A DNA stretch of 64,000 nucleotides from Campylobacter sputorum subsp. sputorum (GCF_008245005.1 NZ_CP043427.1:620001-684000); one strand, 5' to 3'. Shown: positions 17,230 to 26,849, numbered from the stretch's first letter. The notes: a model not told the origin generated them from the letters alone. A program made the numbers and translations.

Positions 17230-18159
17230 ATGCACGGTTATAAAATTTTTTCTGGCAATGCGAATTTAGAGTTTTCTAAAAAGATTTCAAAATACCTTTC
17301 TTTGCCTTTGAGTGAAGCTAATATAAAAAAATTTAGTGATGGCGAGATAAGTGTGCAAGTTGGTGAAAGTGTAAGGGGTAAGGATGTGTTTGTTATACAG
17401 CCAACTTGTAGTCCTGTAAATGTGAATTTAATGGAACTTTTGGTTTTAACAGATGCACTAAGAAGAAGTAGTGCAAATTCTATAACTGCTATTGTGCCTT
17501 ATTTTGGCTATGCGAGACAGGATAGAAAAGCCGCTCCTAGAGTGCCAATTACAGCAAAACTTGTTGCAAATATGATGCAAGCAGCTGGCATAAGTAGAGT
17601 TGTAACTATGGATTTGCACGCTGGACAAATTCAAGGTTTTTTTGATATACCGGTTGATAACTTATATGGTTCTATTTTGTTTACAGAATATGTTAAAAAT
17701 AAACATTTTAAAAATCCAATAGTAGCAAGTCCTGATATAGGCGGTGTTGCCAGAGCAAGAGCACTAGCAAAAAACTTAAATTTGGATATAGTTATAGTTG
17801 ATAAGCGTCGCGAAAAAGCAAATGAAAGTGAAGTTATGAATATAATAGGGGATGTAAATGGCAAAGATGTCATTTTAGTAGATGATATGATAGATACTGC
17901 TGGAACTATCGTAAAGGCAGCTTCTGCTCTTAAAGCTCGTGGTGCAACGAGCGTAATGGCTTTTTGTACGCATGCTGTTCTTAGTGGACCTGCTTATGAG
18001 AGATTGCAAAAAGGCGAGTTAGATGAACTGGTTATAACAGATACAATACCTTTAAAACAAGATTGCGATAAGATAAAGATTCTTTCAGCTGCACCGCTTT
18101 TTGCTGAAGTTATAAGAAGAGTTTATAATAACGAAAGCGTAAATAGCTTATTTTTATAA
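17230..18159 (+). CDS. prs: ribose-phosphate pyrophosphokinase
   Basis: This encodes 309 residues, the usual length of class I PRPP synthase. Motifs include FSDGEISVQVGESVRGKDVF near 35-54, YFGYARQDRK near 96-105, and the PRPP-binding loop VDDMIDTAGT near 217-226. It transfers diphosphate from ATP to ribose 5-phosphate, feeding the purine, pyrimidine, histidine and NAD routes, including the pur and hisG genes elsewhere in this window. A TAGAAT -10-like box lies near 17193. Confidence 0.96.
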   Translation: MHGYKIFSGNANLEFSKKISKYLSLPLSEANIKKFSDGEISVQVGESVRGKDVFVIQPTCSPVNVNLMELLVLTDALRRSSANSITAIVPYFGYARQDRKAAPRVPITAKLVANMMQAAGISRVVTMDLHAGQIQGFFDIPVDNLYGSILFTEYVKNKHFKNPIVASPDIGGVARARALAKNLNLDIVIVDKRREKANESEVMNIIGDVNGKDVILVDDMIDTAGTIVKAASALKARGATSVMAFCTHAVLSGPAYERLQKGELDELVITDTIPLKQDCDKIKILSAAPLFAEVIRRVYNNESVNSLFL

Positions 18160-18165
18160 TCAAAT

Positions 18166-18191
18166 TTAGAGTTTGCATATACAAACTCTAA
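18166..18191. terminator. bidirectional hairpin between prs and hpf
   Basis: TTAGAGTTTG, loop CATATA, CAAACTCTAA form a perfect 10-bp stem in the 38-base gap between the convergent prs and hpf genes. Position and symmetry fit a shared terminator, although no long T-run follows on the plus strand. Confidence 0.65.
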
Positions 18192-18197
18192 TATATC

Positions 18198-18725
18198 TTA
18201 GTATAATCCAAATTTACCATCTTTTCTTTTATATATTACTCTTAATTTTGCATCCATATCGTTAAATACAAAGAACTGATCAGTGCTATTTTTTAGTTTT
18301 TCTAGAGCCTCTTCTATCTCTAATGGTTTGTATAATTCAAGATCTATTGGAACTATTTCATCTGTATCTTCTATCTTTTCTTCGCTTACTTGTGCCACAC
18401 TTGCTTTTTGGTCATCTTTGTTTTTATGAGTTGTTATTTTATCGTGTTCTCTTCTTAAAACTTTTGATGCTCTCTCGCTTGCAAGATCAATAGCTGCGTA
18501 TAAATCCTTATCTTTTTGAGATATAACGATTGTATCTTTTCTTGCTAAATTTATAGCAAAATCTACATTGAAGCCTCTTTTATTTTTCTTTTCATCTGCT
18601 GATATAACGCATCTTATAGCAATGATATCAAGATTGTATTTTTCTAGCGATTCAAATGCATTTTCTATATAGTCTTTTATGGGTTTGGTAAGCTCAAATT
18701 GTCTTCCTACTATGCTTATATTCAT
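18198..18725 (-). CDS. hpf: ribosome hibernation-promoting factor, long form
   Basis: This encodes 175 residues. The N-terminal HPF/YfiA domain (about 1-95) starts MNISIVGRQFELTKPIKDYI and ends with a basic helix. A charged linker (about 100-125) connects to the C-terminal dimerisation domain (about 128-175) with FFVFNDMDAKLRVIYKRKDGKFGLY-type sequence typical of long HPF. Long HPF binds the 30S subunit and joins two 70S ribosomes into an inactive 100S dimer in stationary phase. AAAGGAG precedes the ATG. Confidence 0.92.
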   Translation of the reverse strand: MNISIVGRQFELTKPIKDYIENAFESLEKYNLDIIAIRCVISADEKKNKRGFNVDFAINLARKDTIVISQKDKDLYAAIDLASERASKVLRREHDKITTHKNKDDQKASVAQVSEEKIEDTDEIVPIDLELYKPLEIEEALEKLKNSTDQFFVFNDMDAKLRVIYKRKDGKFGLY

Positions 18726-18755
18726 ATTTACACTCCTTTAAATTTAATATATTTG

Positions 18756-18761
18756 ATTATA
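18756..18761 (-). promoter_or_regulatory. hpf promoter -10 box
   Basis: On the minus strand TATAAT lies about 30 bases before the hpf ATG, preceded by AT-rich sequence and no clear -35 box. It falls between hpf and the end of the pseudopilin cluster. Confidence 0.45.
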
Positions 18762-18779
18762 TCATAAAATTTAGAAAAA

Positions 18780-19295
18780 TTACGGGGTATTTTTATTGAT
18801 TGGCTTTGGTTTGATAGCTATCTTTGTAAAATTTAGCGGCTGAGTAATTCTTCTGTGAAATGTTATTGGCTCATTTGTTATATTTTCTGAAGTTTTTACT
18901 ACAATATCAATGATAGCAACTTGATATTTGTCATTTATTGGATTATTCTTGTCATCATAAAATATATTTATATCGCCATTATATGCTGTTTCGCAATCAT
19001 TTGGGAGATTATTTCCTATATATCTTATACTTACATTTATATTATATTGTGGATGTTTGTCATCTGGATATGTTGAGGTTATTTTATTTATGCAATTTTG
19101 ATTAAAATTATGAGCTTGTATGGCTAAGATAGCATGTTCTGCTGCACTTATGGCTAAAAGTTCAGCTTCTTCTCTTAGGTAAATATCTGAGCTATTTTTT
19201 ACGCTATTTGATGCTATGGATAAACTAAGCATCCCTATAGTTGCTATTAATACAACAAAAATTACTGCAGTAATAAGTGCAAAACCTTTTTTCAT
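18780..19295 (-). CDS. PilX/GspK-like minor pseudopilin
   Basis: This encodes 171 residues. The N-terminus is MKKGFALITAVIFVVLIATI: a short basic leader, Gly before the predicted prepilin peptidase cut, Phe after it and a hydrophobic helix (about 5-28). The conserved Glu at mature position 5 is missing (FALIT), as in PilX and GspK tip pseudopilins. A polar, Cys-containing globular part follows. Last gene of the cluster, overlapping the previous pseudopilin by one base (TAATG type). Likely role: a tip component of a type IV pilus-like fibre; this is inferred from family features and context. Confidence 0.75.
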   Translation of the reverse strand: MKKGFALITAVIFVVLIATIGMLSLSIASNSVKNSSDIYLREEAELLAISAAEHAILAIQAHNFNQNCINKITSTYPDDKHPQYNINVSIRYIGNNLPNDCETAYNGDINIFYDDKNNPINDKYQVAIIDIVVKTSENITNEPITFHRRITQPLNFTKIAIKPKPINKNTP

Positions 19296-20233
19296 TAATA
19301 AACCGCCTTTGTTTTACAAACTGTAAAGTCTATCTCGTCTGTATCAAGAGTTCTCATACATAATTTCATAACTATAACTCCGCTTTGTGTTTGTGTAAAT
19401 TTAAACAGACTAACATTTTGTGCTAGTAAGCTTTTTTGAGCTTTGTCGTGATTTATATCTTCCCAAGGTTGATAACCATAGTAAAGATATAAATCAAAAA
19501 TATTTTCACCGCTTTTTTGATTTTTATTTTTTTCTCCATAATCTTGTGTTTTTTCTGGAACTACCGCATAAGCTGTATTTAAAAGATAATACATATCACT
19601 TACTTCATTCATGCCATCTGGAATTATTATAGTGATATTATCATCATCTTTTATCTCTCCTGAAGCTATTTTATTATGCAATTTGTCTTTATATCCAAAA
19701 TCTTTTTTTATATCTGGTTTTTGATTTGTTATAAAAAATATACCAAATTTATCAGAATACACATTTTTTAAAGTATTTTTAAAAGTTTCATCAAATTTAG
19801 AACCAGGAGATGTGAAAGTTGTTTCATTTAATGCGGTTGGCTTGGTAAAATTTAAGTCAGAAACACCACTCCAGCCAACCTTGTTGTCTGTTTTGTGAGT
19901 TAAAATTTGAGTTTCATATGATTTGCCTATCCATTCTAGTGCGTATTTTTTATCATCTTCTGGTCTATCATCTTTTATAGATAGTATTGTATCTGTAAGT
20001 TTGTCGCTCTCTTTTTCAACAAGTCTTGCTATTTCAGATCCTTTTAGTCTATGGCTTAGCCTTTTTGAGATTTGTTCTAAAGCTATATCTGTTTTATACT
20101 CAAGCTCATTTATAGAGCGAGTGTGTATATAGTTTTTATATACATTTGCTAGTAAATCTGAGCTAATTAAAGCTAAAATTGCCATTATAACTATTACAAA
20201 TACAACTTCTACTAAAGTAAATGCTTTTTTCAT
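19295..20233 (-). CDS. PilW-like minor pseudopilin
   Basis: This encodes 312 residues. The leader MKKA is followed by FTLVEVVFVIVIMAILALI, a type III signal with Glu5 intact (Ala instead of Gly at -1). The large globular region (about 40-312) is hydrophilic. Length and order resemble PilW among the type IV pilus minor pilins. It lies three bases after the upstream pseudopilin and overlaps the next by one. The prepilin peptidase and assembly ATPase are not in this window. Confidence 0.78.
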   Translation of the reverse strand: MKKAFTLVEVVFVIVIMAILALISSDLLANVYKNYIHTRSINELEYKTDIALEQISKRLSHRLKGSEIARLVEKESDKLTDTILSIKDDRPEDDKKYALEWIGKSYETQILTHKTDNKVGWSGVSDLNFTKPTALNETTFTSPGSKFDETFKNTLKNVYSDKFGIFFITNQKPDIKKDFGYKDKLHNKIASGEIKDDDNITIIIPDGMNEVSDMYYLLNTAYAVVPEKTQDYGEKNKNQKSGENIFDLYLYYGYQPWEDINHDKAQKSLLAQNVSLFKFTQTQSGVIVMKLCMRTLDTDEIDFTVCKTKAVY

Positions 20234-20236
20234 ATG

Positions 20237-20959
20237 TTAATTTATCTCTCTTGTTATGATATGCGATGGTGCGACATTTGAGCTATAAGCTCTTAGGATT
20301 ATGTTTGTATCATCGTTTGTGCATTCGCCAGTTTTTACATTTTCTATAAAACAAGTATGTAGTTCTATTTGTTTGATATTTGTAGTATCTTTTGCTTGTG
20401 GTACGTTAAAGTTAAATTTAATATTTTTATCATCTATATAGCTATCATCTTTCAAATTATCATCCACATAGCTAACTTTAAATATAGTTTTTATAGGAAT
20501 TATAATATCTCTAACGCCTCTTTGATCGGTTGGATTTTCTATATTTAACTCAGTTTCATAATTATGAAGATGGTCTAATCCATCAAAATTTGCACTAAAA
20601 GCTGGAATGCTTGCTTGTTTATTTATGTAAGCATTAATTGGTAAATTTTGTCTAGTTTTGTTATTTTCGTAATCTTGTGTAAAATCTCCATCTTCTTTTA
20701 TAGCATTTTTTAAACCTTCTGCTGTGCTATTTGTTAATGTAACTCTAGGAAATATATCTGTTTCGTCCATAGAATTACTATCCCAAGGCATAGAAAACAT
20801 TAAATGCATTTGCATTTTAGATGAAAGTATGGCTTCTTGTTTTAATGCATGTAAATTTGAAATAGTGCTTTGTGAGATTATGGTCGGTATAGCAATCATA
20901 CTTAATCCCATTATAACTATGGCTAAAACCACTTCTATTATAGAAAAAGCTCTTTTCAT
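20237..20959 (-). CDS. PilV-like minor pseudopilin
   Basis: This encodes 240 residues from ATG 20959, whose A overlaps the TAA of the large protein gene; an in-frame TTG six bases upstream is less likely. The leader MKRA is followed by FSIIEVVLAIVIMGLSMIAI, with Glu5 present. The globular domain ends in a Cys pair region (LHTCFIENVKTGECTND) that may form a disulfide. It is tightly coupled to the 1672-residue gene, implying the proteins function together. Confidence 0.78.
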   Translation of the reverse strand: MKRAFSIIEVVLAIVIMGLSMIAIPTIISQSTISNLHALKQEAILSSKMQMHLMFSMPWDSNSMDETDIFPRVTLTNSTAEGLKNAIKEDGDFTQDYENNKTRQNLPINAYINKQASIPAFSANFDGLDHLHNYETELNIENPTDQRGVRDIIIPIKTIFKVSYVDDNLKDDSYIDDKNIKFNFNVPQAKDTTNIKQIELHTCFIENVKTGECTNDDTNIILRAYSSNVAPSHIITREIN

Positions 20960-23900
20960 TACCAAAATATCCTATTTGAGTTTTTATTTAAATTTTTATC
21001 AAATTTTTTTTCATCGTCTGTATCTTTCGTTCCTAATACTTTACCGACACTATTTCTGCCTTCGTCACTCTCAACTGAACCCACAGAACCATCTCCAAAC
21101 CATAGGTTTTCATTGTCTTTCATAAACTCTACATTAAATTTCTCATGATGTTTAAGATATGTTGGCGTTTTAAGTGTTATTGTGTCATCTTTTACATTAT
21201 TATTATCGGATTTTATTATTATATTGTGCGTAAAATCTTTTTTATCTAACGGATAGTATATATCACTTTTATCTGTATCTGTTTTTGTTCTAGTTTCACT
21301 GCTATTTGTTGCTTTAAATTCATAAATATCGCCATTAACTTGTCCTTTGTTTGCTGGTACATAATCAGGCGTTTTATACCAATCTAATATAATTGGCACT
21401 GTGTTATTATAGCTTGTGTTTATATCAAATATATCGCAATTTTGTGTGCAATATGTTGTGTAATATACGCTGTTTTTCACGCCACTTCGTAATCCTTTTA
21501 CATCTTTTGCATAAGCACTTCCGTAGTAAAACAGTGCACTTTCATTATCGTCGTGGTTATAATAATGGATATTAATGTTTGTAGGCATATTAAAAGGATT
21601 TTCTATATTTTTATCTTTAATTTCTAGTCTATTTTCATCAGATACAAGCCAAAGTGAATTTGGGATAAAATCTCTTATAAAAATTTTTGTAGGATTCATA
21701 GGATTTTCGTTTCTTTCTAGGTTAAATCCTATCATAACTGAAGTTGCTCCAGTTCTTTTAAGAGGTTGTTTTTTGTAATCTTTGTCTATAAATTCAATGC
21801 TATCATTAAAGAAATTTTTGCTTATTTGCACTAAAGCACTTTTATCATCAAATTTATCATTTGTTTTGTCTGCAAAAGTAAATTCATCCCACTTTACATC
21901 ATTTCTTTTTACATCAGTTGTTTTATATGAATTTCTATCTATATTAAAATTTCTCTTTTTATCTTCATTTATATCTGTATCAGTTGTATATGGCGAGATT
22001 ATTTTTATGAAACATTTTTCTGTTGTGTTTGTGTCTTTACAAAAATTTTGTGAGCTTTTTTGATTATAAAAGCCAACCACATTAAAAGAAATTTTATCAG
22101 TATCTAGGAATTTTTGTTTATCTAAAGGTATACTTTCTTCTGTTAGCATATCCCTTATATCTTTTGATAGTAAATTTTCTTCTTTATATTTAATGTAGTT
22201 TTTAAATTCATCTTTTTGGTTTATAACTTTTTCTAAATGAGTATTTTCTTTGTAATTATCATAAGTTGCGTTAAATGCTGTTATGGCATTTTTCATTAGT
22301 GATGTTTCTTTTGAAGAAAGCGTTTTTACATCATTGTTTTGGATATTGTCTTTATATTTAAAATTTCTATCCCCAATATAACTTAAATTTAAAATTATAT
22401 CTTTTGCATAGCAACTATTTGTAAAGTTAGGATAAGAATTTCCATTTCCATCAGATGCAGCTATGATTAGCTGAAGTTTTGCACTCATTTGATTTTCTAT
22501 GTTTATTTTTGGACTTTTGTTATTATACGTTTTATTTACATCTTGCATTAAGTCATTGTAGTATGTAAAACCGCCTTTTAATGACTCTTTGTTTATATTG
22601 CTTTGATTTAAAATTCTAGTTACATATATATCAAAATTGTTTGGAATAAATTCAATATATTTTGGATTTAATGCTTGTATGCTACAATCTACAAGCTCAT
22701 CTGCAAATTCATTATTTATCACAAAATCTTTAGATGCATCTTGATCAGCTATATCCGGTCTGCATTGATAACCATAATTTTTTAAGTTTTGAGATAAGGC
22801 TATTTTTTCTTCAGCAGTTAATTTGTTTTTATTATTCTTGTAAATATTTATGAAATTTATAGCTGTCCAGTATGGATCTTTGAGTAAATTTTCAAATTTC
22901 ATAACATTGTCATATTTAAGATATAAATCTTCACTATCATTTATCAATATCCCATTTATTTTTAAATTTTCTTTTACACTGTCTGTTTGATTTTGATATT
23001 TTATTTGACTATCTCTAAAAGTTATTCTTAGGATATCAGGATCAATAGTGCTATCTTTTCCTAAAGATAAATTTTCATCATTTTTGCAATTCATAGAGTT
23101 GTTTGTTATGGCTCTTAAAAGCGTGAAGTTGTGAAATGGCTGTGTTTTATATGTGGTTTCTATGAGATTATAATAGTTTGTATTTTTTGCGTTTGCTAAT
23201 GTGTATGTATATTTGTCACCTTGTTTATTTGATATATTTAAAGCTATAGGTGTGGCATTTATTTTATAAATACTGCTGGAATTTAGTATAGTTGTGCTAT
23301 CTAATATGCTTACATTTGCATCGTTTATAAAAAATTTAATAGGCATATTTATTTTGTTATTGTCATCTGTTTTTATTAGTTCTTTCGTGTAGTCTTTATT
23401 TGGTTTTATTGCCAGCTTTGGTGTTCTTTGTGGAAAATTTGTATAATCTATTTCTTCGAAAGTCATATAAAATCCAGCCGGTTTTATAGCAAATGGATTG
23501 TTTGAGCTTTTTATACCTTTTAAAATATCTTCTGATTTTATAGATAAATCATAAGCGTTAAAATACATATGACTTGTTATATTGTTGGATGTAAAATTCT
23601 TATGCAAAACAAAACAAGCTGCGGTAACATCATTCGGATCTGTTGTTAGCTTCAAGTTATCTTTGCCATTAGAATATACTAATTCTTCTTTTTCAACATT
23701 ATTTATCGGCAAGTTTCCTGTTGTAAGATTTTGCTCATTAGAATATAGATTGTTTAAATCATCTTCATTAAATTTATTGCCTAGTTTATATTTAAGAAGT
23801 TCTTTATCATCTATTTTGTTGTAAGTTACATATACATTTTGTGATTGAGTAGACGGGTATGCATTTCCTGCTTCTACTTTGGCACCTATTACGCAGTATT

Positions 23901-25977
23901 CATACCCGATTTTATTACTATTTTTTTCATAAGGTTTGAGCGGTGCACCGCCTGCTATTTTTGTCCTAAGGGGGCTGTTCCAAAGCCAGTTAAAATCGTA
24001 TTTTGCTTTATTTGCTTTGTGGGCTTCGGCAAATTGTCTTTCTACAACTTTTAGCGTATATGTCTCTTGCTTTGATGAGCCACAATCAGTTGATTTTATG
24101 CTTACATTTGCAATTTGATGAACATTTGAGTATCCATATCTTTTTGTTGAAGCCGCAAAAGCTACTTTAAATTTTCCAGATTTTGGCAAATAAGATGTTA
24201 TATCTTGTTTGTCTATAATTATTTTATCATCTCTGCTTACGCTTATAAGTGTATTTCCTGTGGTAGAATCAAGTGTTATTTTAAATCTCCCAGCATGATA
24301 ATCATCTGTTTTTGGATTACCATCGCCTAGTTTGTATGTTTGCTTACTTGTTATAAATGGTGCATTTTGATTTACAGATCCTCTTATGGTTATAGAGTTA
24401 GAAAGATTATTTTGACCGCCACTTAGACCATTAGCATTTTGTGCGAAATCTTGTGCTTGATGCAAGCCTATTGCTAGTAAGCCATTTGTAAATTTTGTAT
24501 TTTTAGATAAATAACCCATGCCTGCTAGAATGTCTATAGAATCAGCATTAGCTAGTCTTGGTTTATCTATGCTAGCATCATATAAAATAACAGCCATTCC
24601 AATACCGCCATTCTCTTGTATCTCTGTTGCAATTCCAACTTTTGGCAGTATTCTCTCTCCGATATAATAAGTATTGGGCTGTTTTTCTCCACCCCAAGCA
24701 TAATAATCAAACTCTATAATGGTTTTACTTTTTGAAATATTTATACCCTTACCATTTTCTCCTAAACTAATATTTGCTATCCCTCCAATCTTACTTGGTC
24801 CACCGTGATTTATAGTAAGTCTTTTTGTGCCGTTGTTTCTTGCTTCTGTATTCCAATCAATTTTTATATCCAGCTTATCCACCATTGCATCGTAATCATT
24901 GTAAGGAGAATATTTTCCAGCTGATGTATAAGCACTTATTCTTTTCCATCCAAATCCTGCTGGAGACTTATCTTGCGGATCTTCTTTTATACATTCTCCT
25001 ACACCCATCTTACTGACTATTTCTATTCTTGTTGAATCATATGGTTGTTTTAAAATTGCTCCTATTTCTTCGTCTGTTGTGCTTTCTATAGATTTTGATG
25101 GTGTTATTTGTGAGATTTGGATATTAAATGTTTTTCTAGTATTGGTATTGTTGTAATTTTTTAAAATTTCTACTTTTAATATCGCTTTTGTTTCGTTTTT
25201 TGGTATTGTAATGGTATCGTTTAAAATTTTATAGTCTATGTTGTTTTTTGCTGTTTCATCTTGAACATTAAATTTAATTGTTATATCATCTTTTAGTTGA
25301 GTGCTTAAATTTATAGGGATTTCTATAATTTCGCTACCTGTGCTTGGTTCATTTAGTGAGTAAAAATTTTTTTCAAATGATGCTTCTGCTATTTTATATG
25401 GGAATAAGTTTTCTGTTGGGACAGGTTCATTAGGAATGTTTGGATCTACATCTTTAAACATTAAACTAAAATATCTATCATTACAAGCAGGTGCTCCTAC
25501 AAATGTATAAATTTTAATTTTATGTAATCCTGGACTTAGTTTATCTAATTTAACTCCATTTTTAGTATTTGGACCCCATGCACTATTATAAGACCAAGCG
25601 CCTGACTTGTCTAAAGGATGACCACAACCACGCGAATTTGTATCAAATTTTGTATTTTCATCTACTGCCACTCTTGTGGTTACAGTTCCTCGATTAATTA
25701 TTAATTGTTTATTTTCTGGTATATTAATATATCTGCTCCACACAATACCCCAATTGTCATTTCTCTTTACAGCATTTGTTGAGCCAATACCGTCAAAGGG
25801 AGCACATATTGGTTTGTTGTCCCAAGAAAAATTTATAGTTGGATCTATTGTTGTTTTAAGTTCTTCTCTATCTGCGCAATATGGATCTTTTGTATAATAA
25901 ATTCCTTTTAATCCTATTGCAAAGCTATTTATAGATGTTAAAAAAAACATAAGAAAAAAAAACATAAATTTATACAT
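20959..25977 (-). CDS. giant secreted protein with Calx-beta and MshQ-like lectin regions, putative pilus-tip adhesin
   Basis: This encodes 1672 residues from ATG 25977, which has AAAGGA seven bases upstream; the upstream in-frame extension has no ribosome site. Signal peptide 1-20 ends at SFA. Residues 25-180 look like a PA14-type beta domain with paired Cys. Residues 195-310 have a Calx-beta pattern (FYSLNEPSTG, NNIDYKI). Residues 415-630 follow the lectin segment of MSHA protein MshQ: GGIGMAVILYDASI, then NGLLAIGL and NSITIRGS. The rest is long, polar and Cys-containing without a visible membrane anchor. First gene of the pseudopilin operon, like PilY1 or MshQ next to minor pilins. Adhesin role is inferred. 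Confidence 0.75.
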   Translation of the reverse strand: MYKFMFFFLMFFLTSINSFAIGLKGIYYTKDPYCADREELKTTIDPTINFSWDNKPICAPFDGIGSTNAVKRNDNWGIVWSRYINIPENKQLIINRGTVTTRVAVDENTKFDTNSRGCGHPLDKSGAWSYNSAWGPNTKNGVKLDKLSPGLHKIKIYTFVGAPACNDRYFSLMFKDVDPNIPNEPVPTENLFPYKIAEASFEKNFYSLNEPSTGSEIIEIPINLSTQLKDDITIKFNVQDETAKNNIDYKILNDTITIPKNETKAILKVEILKNYNNTNTRKTFNIQISQITPSKSIESTTDEEIGAILKQPYDSTRIEIVSKMGVGECIKEDPQDKSPAGFGWKRISAYTSAGKYSPYNDYDAMVDKLDIKIDWNTEARNNGTKRLTINHGGPSKIGGIANISLGENGKGINISKSKTIIEFDYYAWGGEKQPNTYYIGERILPKVGIATEIQENGGIGMAVILYDASIDKPRLANADSIDILAGMGYLSKNTKFTNGLLAIGLHQAQDFAQNANGLSGGQNNLSNSITIRGSVNQNAPFITSKQTYKLGDGNPKTDDYHAGRFKITLDSTTGNTLISVSRDDKIIIDKQDITSYLPKSGKFKVAFAASTKRYGYSNVHQIANVSIKSTDCGSSKQETYTLKVVERQFAEAHKANKAKYDFNWLWNSPLRTKIAGGAPLKPYEKNSNKIGYEYCVIGAKVEAGNAYPSTQSQNVYVTYNKIDDKELLKYKLGNKFNEDDLNNLYSNEQNLTTGNLPINNVEKEELVYSNGKDNLKLTTDPNDVTAACFVLHKNFTSNNITSHMYFNAYDLSIKSEDILKGIKSSNNPFAIKPAGFYMTFEEIDYTNFPQRTPKLAIKPNKDYTKELIKTDDNNKINMPIKFFINDANVSILDSTTILNSSSIYKINATPIALNISNKQGDKYTYTLANAKNTNYYNLIETTYKTQPFHNFTLLRAITNNSMNCKNDENLSLGKDSTIDPDILRITFRDSQIKYQNQTDSVKENLKINGILINDSEDLYLKYDNVMKFENLLKDPYWTAINFINIYKNNKNKLTAEEKIALSQNLKNYGYQCRPDIADQDASKDFVINNEFADELVDCSIQALNPKYIEFIPNNFDIYVTRILNQSNINKESLKGGFTYYNDLMQDVNKTYNNKSPKINIENQMSAKLQLIIAASDGNGNSYPNFTNSCYAKDIILNLSYIGDRNFKYKDNIQNNDVKTLSSKETSLMKNAITAFNATYDNYKENTHLEKVINQKDEFKNYIKYKEENLLSKDIRDMLTEESIPLDKQKFLDTDKISFNVVGFYNQKSSQNFCKDTNTTEKCFIKIISPYTTDTDINEDKKRNFNIDRNSYKTTDVKRNDVKWDEFTFADKTNDKFDDKSALVQISKNFFNDSIEFIDKDYKKQPLKRTGATSVMIGFNLERNENPMNPTKIFIRDFIPNSLWLVSDENRLEIKDKNIENPFNMPTNINIHYYNHDDNESALFYYGSAYAKDVKGLRSGVKNSVYYTTYCTQNCDIFDINTSYNNTVPIILDWYKTPDYVPANKGQVNGDIYEFKATNSSETRTKTDTDKSDIYYPLDKKDFTHNIIIKSDNNNVKDDTITLKTPTYLKHHEKFNVEFMKDNENLWFGDGSVGSVESDEGRNSVGKVLGTKDTDDEKKFDKNLNKNSNRIFW

Positions 25978-26097
25978 TTTTATCCTTTTTTTAGTTTTAT
26001 AATTATGAGCTAAATATAGCATAATTTTCCATAATATATAATAAAACAAGTAGGTTAAGAATTTTATATTTTGTTTTAATATTTATAGTAAATAAGA

Positions 26098-26103
26098 TAT
26101 AAT
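26098..26103 (+). promoter_or_regulatory. promoter -10 box for the 26131 gene
   Basis: TATAAT lies 28 bases before the TTG start, after a T-rich stretch, with AGGAG at 26120-26124. The gap to the divergent giant protein gene therefore holds promoters for both directions. Confidence 0.5.
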
Positions 26104-26130
26104 ATACAAAATGCTATTTAGGAGAAAAAT

Positions 26131-26847
26131 TTGAAAAAAATTTTAGTTTTGCTTATTTTGTGCGTAAATTTTATATTTGGTGCTGATTTTTTTATGAAAG
26201 AAGTTGATTTAACTTTGCTAGATGTAAAGGATGGTTACGGAACTATTGCCGATAGTGATGATTTTGTTGTAGGTAGTAGCGGCGTTGTGATACATAGTTT
26301 TGATTCTCATAATGAAAGCATTATAGCTAGAGCTAGTGTTGTAGAAAAAAATGGTCAAACTGCTAAAATTCAGTTTGAACTTTTTTCTATGCTAGAACAA
26401 AATGCACTACCACTTCCAGGAGTTTTACCTGAGGCTGGAGATCATGTGAAATTGAATTTTTTATATTCTAGATCTTTAATAGTAGCTCCAAATAAAGAGA
26501 TTTATGATGAGGTTACAAATAGTTTTACAAGATTAACTTTTATACATCCAGATATAGTAGCTTCTTATCTAAACTATGAATTTAAGCCAAATCCAAGCAG
26601 AGATGATTTTAGAAAGATGTGTAATAAAAATTTAGCAGGTCTTATATTTTTTGCATTAGAAAATGAGAGTGTTTTTGTAGATTGCGGAAGTTTTAAGGTT
26701 ATAAAAAGGTTTAATAGTGGTCATATAGGTTATTATAATTTACCTTTTTATTCAAGAGTTGGCAAGATTGATACTGTTTTTTGGGATTTTTCAAGTGGAC
26801 AGATCAATAACTATGATGCTTATTATAGAAGTTTATTGAAAGAGTAA
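26131..26847 (+). CDS. plasminogen-binding N-terminal domain protein (PgbA/PgbB-like)
   Basis: This encodes 238 residues from a TTG start with AGGAG seven bases upstream. A signal peptide (1-18, ending FGA) precedes a domain that matches the N-terminal part of Helicobacter PgbA/PgbB: MKEVDLTLLDVKDGYGTI, then VGSSGVVIHSFD and ASVVEKNG. The Helicobacter proteins also carry a long Lys-rich plasminogen-binding tail that is absent here, so plasminogen binding should not be assumed. It lies two bases before glcD, an arrangement I recall from other Campylobacter. Confidence 0.75.
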   Translation: MKKILVLLILCVNFIFGADFFMKEVDLTLLDVKDGYGTIADSDDFVVGSSGVVIHSFDSHNESIIARASVVEKNGQTAKIQFELFSMLEQNALPLPGVLPEAGDHVKLNFLYSRSLIVAPNKEIYDEVTNSFTRLTFIHPDIVASYLNYEFKPNPSRDDFRKMCNKNLAGLIFFALENESVFVDCGSFKVIKRFNSGHIGYYNLPFYSRVGKIDTVFWDFSSGQINNYDAYYRSLLKE

Positions 26848-26849
26848 AA

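Noticed and set aside
20724-21125. Plus-strand open frame opposite the pseudopilin/giant gene junction
   Set aside because: The real genes on the minus strand have signals and coupled junctions; the plus-strand frame has no ribosome site and reads as hydrophobic noise.
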